Positions 20,650-32,937 of a DNA stretch of 64,000 bases are shown piece after piece. Made by a program: the position numbers and the translations under genes. Source of the stretch: Vespula vulgaris (lineage: Eukaryota; Arthropoda; Insecta; Hymenoptera; Vespidae); NCBI RefSeq assembly GCF_905475345.1, contig NC_066588.1, positions 7,806,001-7,870,000 of the forward strand, in the 5' to 3' direction. Under the pieces are notes generated by a model. That model worked only from the letters and a program-made list of their open reading frames with translations. It searched no databases and had not been told where the DNA came from. Each line of letters opens with the position of its first letter. Position 1 is the stretch's first letter.

Positions 20650-21469
20650 CATTTTCGGTAATCGAACGTTAATCGATTGAAATAATAAATTATGATATAA
20701 ATTGTTTGTATTATAATATATAAAGCTCTGTATAATACGGAGGATATCGTAATGAAATATCATACGAGTCATTTGTAATTACATTAAATAAGTGTAAATT
20801 GTGAGAATATGAAAAAGGAATTTCTTATACTACGTCGTTAAAAAGTTAGAAAGTGCAATTACGCGCGTTAATGAGAAGTATTCTTTTTTTTTTATTTTTC
20901 TTTCTTTTTTCTTTTTTAATTCATTTAATACACTTGATTTCATCATGTTCGGTAGAATCGTTCACTTTAGTCGTCAACTATCTATCAAATAAATGTATAA
21001 ATAGAGATATAAAAGACAATGGAGATATTTAAAGTAGTCGAGTTAGATGGGACATATCTGTATACCGTGTTACGTATGTACGAGTCCCGTTTTTGCCATA
21101 TCGCACGAACATAAGTCAGGATTTTTGCGTCGTGTGGTATAGTTAAACAGTTTTTGTTATACCAAACGTAAAAGACGTATACCGTTGCGTTAGTTCATCA
21201 ACCAGTATCTTCGAACTATCGTATCCAAGATTAACTTCGTTCTTAAATATTTAAAAAAAACAAAATCTCATAGAAGTAGCCAAGAAGATGTATAATTTTT
21301 TTAACGACACAGTTACGATTTTTTCTATCGAACGAATTCGATTTGATTATAATTCTTATTTTTCTTTTATTTTTCACTTCGAAATTCGATGTTATAGTTT
21401 ATTATACAAAATAATTAGAGACACGTGAGATAACAAGCGTTAGATTACGATAATAGAACAAGTAACGTC
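20289..21469. other. Non-genic tract
   Basis: CTTT/CT run at 20587-20650, T-rich DNA at 20885-20920, otherwise AT-rich. A complex patch (21040-21240) shows no frame of note. Confidence 0.55.
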
Positions 21470-21860
21470 ACAATCCATCCCTTTTCGAGAATAGAAAAGG
21501 AGAGGAAGAAGGTCGTTCTCCTTCCTCTCACATTCTCGAGACACGCTTTACGAGCCCCTTGAGAAAACCTTAACGTCTGTCACGGTTCGTAACTTATTCC
21601 AAGGCCTTCGCGGCACTTCTTGCACAGCTAAGCGTTAACTCGCTAATTGTGCCCCTTCGAGTCGTACACCTCTCCCTCTTTTCCCCCTCGTTTCTCTACC
21701 ACTGTTACAGCCACTTCTTCTCTTCCTCATCGATCCTTACCCAGAGCTTTCCGAGGACGTGACGTCGCGCTTCAACGTTAAATCTACGAAGACACTAATT
21801 GCTCATCCTCCTGACGTTACCTGCATCGACCATTCACCAAATTTTATTCTTCTTTTCCAC
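21470..21860. other. GC-richer unique island, possible conserved noncoding element
   Basis: About 390 bp of repeat-free DNA with pyrimidine bias in the middle and a cAMP-response-like TGACGTCG at 21761-21768. Only short frames are open. The function is not evident from sequence alone. Confidence 0.3.
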
Positions 21861-21949
21861 GTGTGTTCTTCTTCATTTTTCCCTTTTCTCTTTTTCTTCC
21901 TCTTTATTCGTTATTATTCTTATTACTATTTTTTATAATTTCTTTTTCA

Positions 21950-22535
21950 AGCTTAAGAAATTTTCTTTATCTCTCTTTCTCTCTCTTTCTTTTTTTCGTT
22001 TTTCTTTTTCTTTTTCTTTTTCTTTTTTTTTTTTCTTTACATTTACCTATTACTTGCATCCAATTTTTTTCGTTTACAATTTCGCCTTTAACATAAGGAT
22101 CATTTATTATTCTCACGATTATAGGCAAACTTTTTCAACGAGTCGCTGATCTCTGTCTTTTTACATTTCTTTCTTTTTTTTTTTTTTTTTTTTCATCGGT
22201 TACCATCATCTCCAATTATTTTCTCATTTTTTGAGAACGTCGATCGTCTTTAGATCTTCGATAAACTTCGTTTGAAATCAACGTTACCTCAAACTTAAGA
22301 AATTTTCTTTCTTTCTTTCTTTCTTTTTTTTTTACAATTTCGTCTTTAACGTAAGAATTATTTATTATTTCCACGATCATAGAAAAAATTTTGCGAGTCA
22401 TCGATCTTCATCTTTTTACAATTTTCTTTTTTTTTCCATCGGTTTATCATCTCCAATTATTTTCTCATTTTTTGAGAACGTCGATCGTCTTTAGATCCTT
22501 AATCATCTCCATTTGAAATCACTGTTACCTCAAGA
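21950..22535 (+). repeat. Tandem duplication with unequal pyrimidine tracts
   Basis: Unit A (21950-22290, 341 bp) and unit B (22291-22535, 245 bp) share aacttaagaaattttcttt at their starts and a nearly identical block (atcatctccaattattttct through gtcgatcgtctttagatc) at about 22205-22256 and 22447-22498. The length difference sits in the CTTT/T tract. High identity suggests a recent event. Confidence 0.85.
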
Positions 22536-24351
22536 ATGAAATTTCCATCGCAGAAAAGGACGGTGTGTAATGTAAAAGAGGTTAATTCTTTTTCCTTCTC
22601 TCTCTCTCTCTTTCTTTTCTTTATCCCACTAAAGTTTCTTATCCTTTTTTCGGGGAAAGCCTGGTGCTTTTTAAATTCGCAAGAAGGTCTCAGAGAGAAA
22701 GGAAGAGAGAAATAGAGAGTAGTCAACATCTTCATGCCAAATTACACGTTGCTTCAGAAGAGAGTCCATCGTGATAGAGTGGCTTGATTCTTCGTTGAGA
22801 TTGCAATCGGTACTTTTGGGTGAGATGAAAGCCTTCCTTCTTCCTTCTTCCTCCTATCTTTTTTTCCAATTCCTTTTGGACGATTTTTTCTCTTCCTCCT
22901 TTTTAACATTCCACAGTGATTATCATCATGATTCGATTAAATCGTGCGCATACGTATAATAACATTGATCCTATTTTAACGAGAGATATATTTTAATAAG
23001 TGCTAAGAGATACCGTGACAATTAAAGATAATATACGCTCGTTATTAATTTAATTAAGTGAATTTTCTTCCCTTCTTTCTTTCTCTCTCTCTCTGTTTTA
23101 TTTTTTTTTTTTCTTTAGAAATAAAATTTCACGATCTTCTTATTCTCTTTATCAACGTTGTAAATATAATAACCGTCATTTGAAACTAAAAACGGTGGTG
23201 AGTTTAATGAAATTATCATTTTACGATGTCTACCTTTTGACTGAGAGAGAAGAAAAAAGTTTGAAGAAGAGAAAGAGAGACAGATAGAGAGAAAGAGAGA
23301 GAGAGAGAAGGATAGAGAACAAGAGAAATGAGGATGAGGAGGGAGAGGACAGGAGAAAGGTTCTCAAGACCGTTATGGGTTTACAAGTCGTAAAGCTCTT
23401 TATTATATCGGGGAAGTCTTATGAGTGGTTCCTTTGATTATAGCAAATACCGCCGGTAAAAAAGTCGGAAAACGACAGTCCCGTTCGTCGAGACGTTCTA
23501 TGTGTTCTACAAATATACGTATCTATGTAGCATGTATGAAGGAAAAGTAAGGTTGTCGAACAGGAACAACGTCGATGGTCCTCGTAAAACATTTTTATAG
23601 AGTCGTATGAGCCTGAACATCGTGAAATCTTTCTCGTTATTCTAGATACGTGTAATCTTCATGGTACAAGAGAAAAATACAAAGGGGGATATTAACTCCG
23701 ATTTTGACTTATTGTTAGAAAGAAAATCTTGCTTTTTTTTTTCTTTTTTCTTTTTTTTTCTTTTTTCTTTTTTCTTTTCCCCGCTATCCTTTCCATTTCG
23801 CTATTTTTACATTTTACGGTCGTTTATATCTATCTTGCTCGTACGTGTATTTGTGTCGAGTATTTAATCGTATCATTTTGATCTGGTTAACGTTATATCG
23901 TGCAATCATTTGAATTGATCCGTAGAATTGAATTTTGTTATTCGCGTTTTTTTTTTTTATCATATATATATATATAATTGGTCTTCGACCTATTTTCTTG
24001 AATGAAGTTTTAAAACTGTAACATGAAAAAGGAAGTCTTACTGTGATCGGACAGTACTTGTTTTTGCGAAGGGAAATAATCCGATGTAGAAGAAAGATGA
24101 AAGAGATTTATTTTATCAGCATCCTTCTCTCTATCTATCTATTTCTTCATTGTAAGAAACGTTCTGCAGTTCTTCTTCAAAGACAACAAACCACGCGGCA
24201 GATTTATCGTTTTGATCATTAAAATAAGACGGAAACTTCCTTTCGAGAATTTACAATGCTCTTATTATATTATTTCAATGATTTCGAAAAACGATATGTA
24301 ATATAATTTTCATAATTACTGTCAAATTTATATCTTGTCAATCGATATTTT
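22536..24351. other. Non-genic tract with purine and pyrimidine runs
   Basis: Pyrimidine tract 22580-22625, CT run 23084-23096, GA-rich 23245-23330, a complex patch 23330-23560, T-rich tract 23730-23780. No gene is supported. Confidence 0.55.
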
Positions 24352-24441
24352 GATTTCGTAGGAACGAAAAGTTAACTTTACAAAGTTAACTTTTTGGATT
24401 TCGTAAGAATACAAGATTAAACTTAGCAAATTAATTGGATA
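24352..24441 (+). repeat. 45-bp diverged tandem duplication with GTTAAC palindromes
   Basis: Two 45-bp units both start gatttcgta (24352 and 24397). Unit 1 contains AAAGTTAACTTT twice; unit 2 has decayed equivalents. Confidence 0.7.
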
Positions 24442-24518
24442 GAGTTATCATACAAGTTCGTCTCCTGCATTAAATTTAAAAATCGTTAAAAGTAATACGA
24501 GTTTCTCGGGACACTCGG

Positions 24519-24526
24519 TATAAAAG
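24519..24526 (+). promoter_or_regulatory. TATA-box-like TATAAAAG upstream of the 24557 frame
   Basis: A consensus TATAAAAG lies 38 bp before the ATG at 24557. The best start-like sequence 30 bp downstream (ccata at 24547) would leave an 8-nt leader, which is too short for normal initiation. The box may be coincidental. Confidence 0.15.
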
Positions 24527-24556
24527 TCACTTTTCAAGTTAAACGACCATATAACG

Positions 24557-24847
24557 ATGGTTTTACTTCTAAACAACGGAGGAGAATTGGAAGGGGTTAG
24601 AAGAAATGGTCGGGAAACGCTTTTCGATCGAATTTTCAAAGTCGTATCGTTGGAACGACCCTCGTCCTTTTTCATCCCTCCTATCTTTTCTCTACCCTTC
24701 AAAATCTCTTTCCCTTACCTTTATAAAATACTCAACGTTTTGCTCTTTTGGGATAAAGAATGCGTGTACGAAGATTTATATCGAGTCGAGTCTGATTTTA
24801 TAGGCCGTGCCAAGTTTTCCCTTCATTTCTTTCTGACCATAGCGTAA
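24557..24847 (+). CDS. Candidate 96-residue ORF or first exon, no family recognised
   Basis: ATG with A at -3 and G at +4 opens 96 codons of non-repetitive sequence: MVLLLNNGGELEGVRRNGRE, a charged N-terminal half, then a hydrophobic/aromatic segment (residues about 37-64) and a charged C-terminal part (WDKECVYEDLYRVESDF). The TAA lies inside a consensus splice donor (AGC/GTAAGT at 24842-24847), so the frame could equally be a first exon spliced just before the stop. Strong start context and strong donor together make it one of the best candidates in the window. Confidence 0.3.
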   Translation: MVLLLNNGGELEGVRRNGRETLFDRIFKVVSLERPSSFFIPPIFSLPFKISFPYLYKILNVLLFWDKECVYEDLYRVESDFIGRAKFSLHFFLTIA

Positions 24848-24891
24848 GTTATGTTCGTTGTCGATATAAAAGGAATAAAGAAGATAGAGAT

Positions 24892-24992
<101 letters not shown>

Positions 24993-25102
24993 TGGAAGAT
25001 TGGAAAGGGTTAAAGGGTAAAGAGAGATGTCGATGATGCGAAAAAGAAACTAACGCGTGTACGTGCTAACGCGGTTACGTGATAACGTTACGCATACATA
25101 AA

Positions 25103-25103
25103 C

Positions 25104-25146
<43 letters not shown>

Positions 25147-25149
25147 TAC
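25103..25149. repeat. (CACATA)n hexanucleotide repeat
   Basis: About seven units of ACATAC/CACATA. Confidence 0.9.
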
Positions 25150-25309
25150 GATTCTCTTTCTTTCTCTCTTTCTCTCTTTTTAGCGTAGCAGTACATTGAA
25201 AATCACTTCGTGATAAACGAGAATACCTTTCGAACGAACGAACGCGTGTATGGAATCGTCAACGAGCTTTCGTTTCTATCGTTCGTTTTCATAGATATGT
25301 GTTCAGTTT

Positions 25310-25314
<5 letters not shown>

Positions 25315-25390
<76 letters not shown>
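25315..25390. repeat. (GA)n microsatellite
   Basis: 76-bp GA run, almost uninterrupted. Confidence 0.97.
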
Positions 25391-27510
25391 TTAAGAGGGG
25401 AAAAAAGGCTTTTTATTAACGCAGTTACAATATATTTCTTTTTATTTCTTTCTTCGTTCTTCTTTCTTTTTTATTTGAATCGGATTATACAAGTTTATTG
25501 AATCGTCACCATTAATTTCTACGAGAATCTTTGCTCGATTAAAGAATTGAAATAACATGAAAAATCCCAAGATGTTTCTAAATTTTATTAATCTCTACAT
25601 TGTTTTCTTTGAAATTTGAAAAGAATCTTTCAATTAAGAAATATCTAAAGTGTCTCGAAATAAGAAAAAATCTGCAAAAATATTTGAGATATAGCTTGTC
25701 GAAAGAAAAAGTAAAAAAAAAAAAAAAGAAAAGAAAACGGAAAAGAGATCATTAATTTATTTTTCTTCTCGACAATTTGAATTAATCGAAACATTGATAG
25801 AATATCGAAATTATAAGCTCGATTGAAATAAAATCGATTTAGGTTCGCTCATTTTGAAGATATTTATGCATTCCATGTATTCGATGCATTCCAGCATCCT
25901 TAATTTTAGATACCCATATAGTAATTCAAATCCCCGTACGCGTTCACGTTTTCTCCATTTCATCGAAGGGAAAGGAGTTTAATGCCGTCGGGGGTTAAAA
26001 CGAAGTAAAAAGTCGTAAGCGTTAGCCGATGTAAATTACGTCCCACGCGAGTAATTAAACGTTCGGCTCTATCGCATTTTCTTATTAAAGGAACTTTTAA
26101 CGAATCGCTTCGGTGGTCATTACTGGATAAGCTGGTCATTTCTCGAACTTGAATATCGACTGGTGTAGGTATACATACATATTTTCCTGTTTTGATTTTT
26201 ATTATTTTTTATCTTCATATAATTATTTCTCTCTCTCTCTCTCTCTATCTCTCTCTTTCCTTTTTATATTATTTTCTTTGAGTTTATCTATCTTTTTCTT
26301 TCTCTATCTTGATGTTACAAGCCTTCTGATTAGAAGTCACAGAGTTGTTAAGATCATAAGCAAGAATTTCACGTGCAGTTGTCTAACTAATTAGCTTCCT
26401 TGTCGGAAAAGACAGATAGACAGAGAGAGAAAGAGAGAGAGAGAGAGAGACAGAGACATAGAGAGAGAGAAAAAGATACAATATATTATGCGTTTTCTGT
26501 CTGTTTCTACTGGAAAATGACATGTAACGCGACACATTGGCAAAGACTCATTGGCTAACCACGTAACACCCACAATTTCATGGCCGCCACAAAGATCCAA
26601 CGAAGAGAGTATTTCATCGTTGACATAACTGTGCGGGAGACACTGATTTAATCATGTGTACGTGTATGAAAGAGAGGAAGATATATATATATATATATAT
26701 AAATAGAGAAAGAAAGATAGAAATGGAATGAAAATGACGAAGAAAATTTTGTGCGTTTCGCAAAAACTAATTGTCTTATTAATTAAATTCTAATTTCGTG
26801 ATAAAGTTCAAACGTTGTGTATTATGCTCGTAGAAGCATAATCGAAAAAAAAAAAAAAAACTGGAAAAAGAGTAAGTTTGACGCATTTGAGTGAATCTAC
26901 GATTCGTGTTCGATTTCTTTTTCTTTTTTTTTCTCTCTCTCTCTTTTCTTTTTTTTTTTTGACGAATATCGAACACATTCCTGCCTGACGTTTAATTACT
27001 CAACGGCTGTGATAAGGATCGATCTATCGCGAGATGCTCGCAATCATAGCTCTCGTTTTCAGGTTAATGGATTTCTCGCATCCAAACACGAAGCGTTGCT
27101 CGATTAGATCGCGATAAGATTCGTTATCGTTTCGCCATATTGAAAAATTCTTTTTCGTGTTTAAAGGATTGATCTTTTTCTTCTTTTTAGAAATATTTTT
27201 CGTCGCGTTAATTTTATCACTGTTCTATTTATACGATATTTAGAGCCGATAAATTTGTTCTTTATTTTTTTATTTTTTTCTCAAACGACTATCTTTTCCT
27301 ATTAATTCCTTTTCTATTCTATCTTTTCCCTTTCTAAACTACTATATAACGTTCGAAAGTTTCGTGATTTAAATATTATAATTTGAGAGAATTAATATAA
27401 TGAATGGATAAGTAACGTTCATTGTCTATTCTCAGGAATAATTCAACAGAATGAAGATATCTCATAATCTTCTTTTCTTTTCTTTTCATTAATTGGCGTG
27501 AAGATTTGAT
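25391..27510. other. Non-genic tract with possible regulatory islands
   Basis: AT-rich at 25440-25860. A complex island at 25910-26160 has two ggtcatt repeats and ATTA cores. CT run 26227-26258, GA run 26421-26473, TA run 26680-26702. A second complex island at 26970-27140 holds two GATA-type cores (TGATAAGG, CGATAAGA). No gene is supported. Confidence 0.45.
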
Positions 27511-27540
27511 CCGTAGGATTATTCAGTAACTTCGTGGAAT

Positions 27541-27750
27541 ATGATAGGCCACACGGAAGTCGCAGATAACGCGTCGTCGGTTCTCAGGAGAGGACTTTCT
27601 TGGCCGAACGTCAAGAAAGTTTTCAACCGAGTATATAATGTCTTTACGCGCTCGAAATACCACGAATTTCTGGACGTTTCACGAGAAACTTCTCTCGTTC
27701 GTCGATTAAATGAAAACAATAATAAAAAAAAATATATATATATATTGTGA
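27541..27750 (+). CDS. Candidate 69-residue ORF, no family recognised
   Basis: ATG (A at -3) opens a non-repetitive frame, MIGHTEVADNASSVLRRGLS and on, ending in Asn/Lys and Ile/Tyr codons from an A-rich and TA tail. The first 58 residues are mixed and basic. The antisense strand is also open over the same 200-bp GC-richer island (27519-27770), which reduces the weight of either frame. Confidence 0.17.
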   Translation: MIGHTEVADNASSVLRRGLSWPNVKKVFNRVYNVFTRSKYHEFLDVSRETSLVRRLNENNNKKKYIYIL

Positions 27751-29460
27751 TTGTATAATAACAACAACAAAATAAATAGATAAATTGATTACATTTCATA
27801 ACAAGCTCGGATAGAAGCAATTAGATTAATAACGTTAAATGAGATGTTAGTTAAAATCTAAGTTAATTATAATTAAATTAAATATAGCATTAAAATAAGC
27901 AGACTTTAACTATGTCCCGTCGGTACTTCAAAGGAAATATTCTCTAGTATTTATGAGATTGTAACGTCGAGTTGAATATAAAGTCAACTTGGCTTCTTCG
28001 TAAAGCAGACTGCATATCGTAATATTAATGATTAACGATTAAATCGAAAGCTTTTAATTAACCGTCTGTTTCCATAGGCTCTTCGTAAATAAATAAATAT
28101 AACAAATAACGTAATAATAAATCAAAAAAAAAAAAAATAAAATATATTTTATGCGATTATTATATTTCGTTAGATTTTCAATCTCGCTGTATGAATTCAC
28201 ATGATCTATCTATTTTGCAAATGATCGTTATATTCAAGCAAATTCACAGAGATTTCGGTGAAGAAAGATTATTTTATCTACGTCGACGAAGTAATCCAGT
28301 TGTTCAAATCCGATGGAAACTAAGCTCGATTTGGCAAAGAGAAAGAGAGAAATAGAGGGAAAGAAAGAGAAAGAGAGGGCATTTCTCCCTCGGTGTAGCA
28401 GGCAAATCGTCCGTGAGATTGAAGAAAATAAAAGTTTCTTGGCGTTAGGATTACTATCGTTCTGTGGTGACCGGACTGACGTTGTACGCTAGTCAATTTT
28501 TCTTTTCCCAAACTCACCGATTTGCAAGAAGGGTACTAAAAGAAAAAAAATGGCAAAAATAAACATGCTTATGTTTTATCCTTTTTTTTTTTACATTTTT
28601 TTTTACATTTTTCTTTTTTTTTTTTTCACGAAAAAGAAAATAGATACGCGCATTTAAACAGATCGTTTGCAACGAAGATACTATTTTTTATTTTCTATCT
28701 TTTTTTTTTTTTTAACTTAAATTAAGGTTAAAGAAAAAAATAATATTATTAGCTACGTCAATAACGTAGAAATAGATATTATTAACGTTCACACATTGTT
28801 ACGGAATAGTACATACGAAGTATAGAAACCAATCGATCGTAACACGAAATGAACAATTCTATTTTACCGGAATAAAATGTAAACCATAGACCGACAAGGC
28901 AAACATGCGCGTCCCATTAGCATGATGTGAGACTGGTGGTCGACACGACGAAATCTAAATTTGCCGAGAGCTTTACGAGAACTCATTTCGGACGTGGTTG
29001 TTCATAATGCGAAACGTAGTAACAGGGACATTAATCAGAAGTTGGTGGCTATTAAATAGAAAATTATGTGGTATATGAGACATTATATGTCACGTTCAAT
29101 GAATGACGTTTCGTCAGATTTTAAATAGTTTATATATTTCTCCATTTTTCACCATTCTAATACGTTCCCCTTTATCATATATTTTAATTATCCAATCGCG
29201 ATTCAAAATATGTATAAAACGAATAAAGTTTGAGAAACGAATGAAACGGTAGGAAAAATACGGAAATGATGAATATTTTGAATAATAAAATGTATGAGCA
29301 TTATACGTTCTATTTCGAACGTAAATTCGATTAGTCATTTATCTCTTCGTTATCACGATGATCATCCATGTTAGTATGGAATTACATGATTCTGCTTTTG
29401 CCACTAATGTCCGGGAACCTTCAATTACGATCTCTCCTCATCCCCGTTTATTCTTGCTAA
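27751..29460. other. Non-genic tract
   Basis: AT-rich with T-runs at 28580-28626 and 28700. A complex island at 28860-29050 is repeat-free and could be a conserved noncoding element. Nothing else is seen. Confidence 0.5.
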
Positions 29461-29461
29461 T

Positions 29462-29462
29462 T

Positions 29463-29493
<31 letters not shown>

Positions 29494-29518
29494 ACACACA
29501 TATACACAAACACACCCC
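29462..29518. repeat. (CT)n then (CA)-rich microsatellite
   Basis: CT run followed by CACACA/TACACA. Confidence 0.9.
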
Positions 29519-29740
29519 TCTCTCCTTCTCTCTCTACCCCTTTTCCTCTCTCTTTCCTACATATATATGTAATAGTTTATATAAACTATATGCGCATACG
29601 GAATAGCTACGTGTACCCTAATCGAGTAATTAACATTCTGAGTTTCGTTTAATTTGTATGTCATGGCCCGAAGAGAAACGTACAACATTCCAGTTCGTGC
29701 AAGCGTAGGGTGTAAAGTTCTCTGGAGAAATGTGAACCAG

Positions 29741-29741
29741 C

Positions 29742-29788
<47 letters not shown>
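29741..29788. repeat. (GA)n microsatellite, left arm of an inverted pair
   Basis: GA run of about 24 units. With the CT run at 29842-29873 it forms a potential long hairpin with a 53-nt loop. Confidence 0.95.
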
Positions 29789-29792
<4 letters not shown>

Positions 29793-29841
29793 TACATACG
29801 TCAGACTTGAAACTCGAAGCGCGATTCGCTCGATCATATAC

Positions 29842-29873
29842 ACTCTCTCTCTCTCTCTCTCTCTTTCTTTCTC
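29842..29873. repeat. (CT)n microsatellite, right arm of an inverted pair
   Basis: CT run opposing the GA run at 29741-29788. Confidence 0.95.
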
Positions 29874-31335
29874 ATTCTCGTCGGTCAAAGTACGAACAAA
29901 TTCTAGCAAAGGAAACTACGTAGATACTTACTTTAAGCGAGTCATGTAACTAACTTCGTCTAAAGCGAGATGCGTTCACGCGGATAACTCGAAATTTCTT
30001 CTCTTTCAGTTCTAATCCAAATCGACATTCCTCGTCTACATTCTTTCGAAACGGCAAAGTGCGAAGTATTTTTCATAAACATTTAATTTCTATGTCGACG
30101 CGTTATATTCACATTCCTCCCCTACTTCCACCCTCATCTCTCACCTCATTAATAAATTCGAACGATTTCGGGAATTTTCATTTTCATTTTCATTTTCATT
30201 TTGTGAAATAAATTATCGTTCATTTATCATAATAAGGATATAACGAACCTTAATTACTTTTAATCGGTATAAGGGAAAAAAAATTCATTAATTCTTTTCT
30301 CTTTGCATTCACCTACGCAATGAAAATGAAATTCAGGAATCGATCATTAAATATCGACCTATCGAAACGATATCAAAGGGATCGATTAAATTTCTTAAGC
30401 TTTTTGCAACGTTAAACAAAACATACGGAATTAGTTCTTTGTCATTGGTCAAAAGTTTAATGATAGATACTGTCAATGCTTTTACTACCCGGATATTTGA
30501 ATATTCGAATTACCTATTCATTGTAACTCGAAATCCGAGCCCGCATCCGAGATCCGTATCTGAATATCTGAATATTTCAACGAATTTGGATCCGAATATT
30601 TGAGTAAGTAACTATTTCGGATCTCTCACTATGACGACTGAAATACAAAGCTTTTCATAATAGCTTTTTGATTAATCCTTTATTTATGATACGTCATTTC
30701 TTTATTCATATTATATTATTTTGTCACGTGTTTTAAAAATGCAAATATAATATAAAGATTCTTATTGTTTGTTTCAACGATCAAACGATCACCTCAATGA
30801 CCTTGAAGAGAGTCATAGGATATAACGAAATACTTTATAACAATAATACGCTTTTGCTAAAGTATTAAAAGAAATCCAGGATTATCATGAACGAATAAAT
30901 GAATAATTTATAATAAACGAAGGATCATAATGAATGAATAATTTATAATAAATTTGTTGCGGTAAATCCTTAATCCTTTAACATGGACAATCGTTAATTG
31001 TCGATTGAGAAATAGAAAACGATAAATAAAGTATTTATTATGGTTTAAAATTTTTCATCACTGTCATATACGTAGAGATATTTATTAAAGGTCGAAGGTA
31101 ATTCCTGATGGAACATCTTCTTGAAGAGAAGACTTGGAGAACTCGATCGGCAACACGAACGAGCTGTTAATTGATGTAATGGCGTATGCCGTTGGGAGAA
31201 GGCGGGGATTCAGGTTGAGTTGGGCCAGTTTCATTAAGAAAATTAACTTGAAATCAATTTATCGTGATATTACACCGTAAGCTTCAAAATCTTCTTCCCA
31301 TCCCTCAAGCCATTTATCTTAATATATACCACTAC

Positions 31336-31338
<3 letters not shown>
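29874..31338. other. Mostly AT-rich tract with odd repeats
   Basis: A (CATTTT)n run lies at 30177-30205. A degenerate gatccgaatatt-type segment lies at 30488-30635. A complex island lies at 31080-31260 (TTAATTGATGTAAT core at 31169-31182). No gene is supported. Confidence 0.5.
30488..30635. repeat. Degenerate short-period GGATATTTGAAT-type repeat
   Basis: Repeated strings such as gaatattcgaatt, gaatatctgaatatt, ggatccgaatatt and cgaaatccgag recur irregularly over about 150 bp. They look like a decayed low-period array or a fragment of a dispersed repeat. Confidence 0.5.

Positions 31339-31397
<59 letters not shown>
31339..31397. repeat. (TA)n microsatellite
   Basis: About 29 TA units. Confidence 0.97.
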
Positions 31398-31401
<4 letters not shown>

Positions 31402-31755
31402 AAAGATGTATATATATATATATTATATTTGTGTACACACACAGACACACACATATATGTATGTATATATATATATAGGTATGTTTAAACGCTATCTCCA
31501 TCTTTAGGAAAGGGAAATGTCAATAAAGTTCTGTGAAACGAGATATTAAACGGATCGAACATTAGATCGGTTACTATTAACGTGAAATAGAATCATCAGA
31601 GTAAGAGAGAGACAGGTGTGTATTCGCTAGAAACGCGTACGTTTCATATCTGAAACGCAAGGAACTTGGGCAATATCGCTTTGCGATTGTTCTCTCTATT
31701 GGCAAAAGCACGTTTCATTAAGCCGTACTTACGCAAAATAGCGATCATAGGAAAA

Positions 31756-31780
31756 TAGAGAGAGAGAGAGAGAGACAGAC

Positions 31781-31823
<43 letters not shown>
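31756..31823. repeat. (GA)n microsatellite
   Basis: GA run with CAGA interruptions. Confidence 0.95.
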
Positions 31824-31826
<3 letters not shown>

Positions 31827-32126
31827 CACATTTAGATTACAATCGTCGTTTTAATAAACTGTTCTACGTGCACAATCGAGGTATCGTTTCTTCGATTACG
31901 CGCCGTACTCGTAACTCTTCGATTATCGTTCTACGATCGTCGTAATAATTGCTACGAATTCGTGCGAACTCATATCCCTTTTCAATCTCTGTTCATTTAT
32001 ATGTATATAATGTATACGTTAATCGATAATAAATAATACGTAGTAACGACGAATAAATGAATAAAAACGTATTCTAGTCACGTTCTTTCGACATTTATTT
32101 GTTATAGTCAAATATACATATATACA

Positions 32127-32160
32127 TGTGCGTGTGTGTGTGCGTGTGTGTGTGTGTGTA
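32127..32160. repeat. (GT)n microsatellite
   Basis: GT run with CG interruptions. Confidence 0.9.
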
Positions 32161-32455
32161 TAAAAAGAGAGAGAGAGAGTTAATATTTTTCTTTCAATAT
32201 TATTTATTTTTATTCCATTTATTTCACTTTTTGAAATAGATTTAAATCTTTTGGGAATATAATCGGATTATAACCGATATCATTTCAATTTCTCTCTCAA
32301 AAGGGATTTATTAGAATTTCAAGATTACACTAATTGATAGAAGATTCGAATGAATTAGAAATATCACGAATCCTTTGATTCGTTCACAGTAAAGTTGGAA
32401 TCTCGCGAGGGGTGCAAATAAAATGATTTAGATCTTTGCGAATTTTACACACGGA

Positions 32456-32624
32456 AAGAAAGAGAGAGAGAGAGAGAGAGAAAGAAAGAGAGAAAGAGAG
32501 AGAGAGAGACAGACAGACAGAAGAAAGAGAGAAAGAGAAAGAAAGATAGAAAGCGAACGAAAGAAGGAAGAGAGCGAACGAAAAACAGAAATAGAGATAG
32601 AATTAGAAAGACAGATAAATAGAT

Positions 32625-32660
<36 letters not shown>
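32456..32660. repeat. Long purine-rich (GA)n region
   Basis: GA runs at 32456-32518 and 32628-32659 joined by irregular A/G sequence with occasional C and T. Confidence 0.9.
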
Positions 32661-32661
<1 letters not shown>

Positions 32662-32813
32662 CTAAAGTCGATTACTCGCTTTCGCTCGTACCTTTAAGGA
32701 TATTCGTCCTGTGAACGCTTAAACGTTAGTAGAATGCACGACGGAGAGACAATGGCGTGTAAGGATGCACTCGGAGTAGATTACGAGAGGGTGAGAAACG
32801 TCGTAGGAGAAGA

Positions 32814-32872
32814 GGGTGGAAATGGGTGGTAGGAGGGTAGGGAGATTGAAGAAGGAGGGAGAGGGGGAAGGG
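32814..32872 (+). other. G-quadruplex-prone purine tract
   Basis: GGG or longer runs at 32814, 32824, 32835, 32840, 32857, 32863 and 32870. The first four have loops of 7, 8 and 2 nt. The region is strongly purine-skewed and lies about 65 bp upstream of the 42-codon frame. Confidence 0.45.
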
Positions 32873-32937
32873 ATGGAAAGGAAAGAGCGATAAGACGAAG
32901 AGAACACATAGCGATATCGGTACGCGGTGAGCGCATA

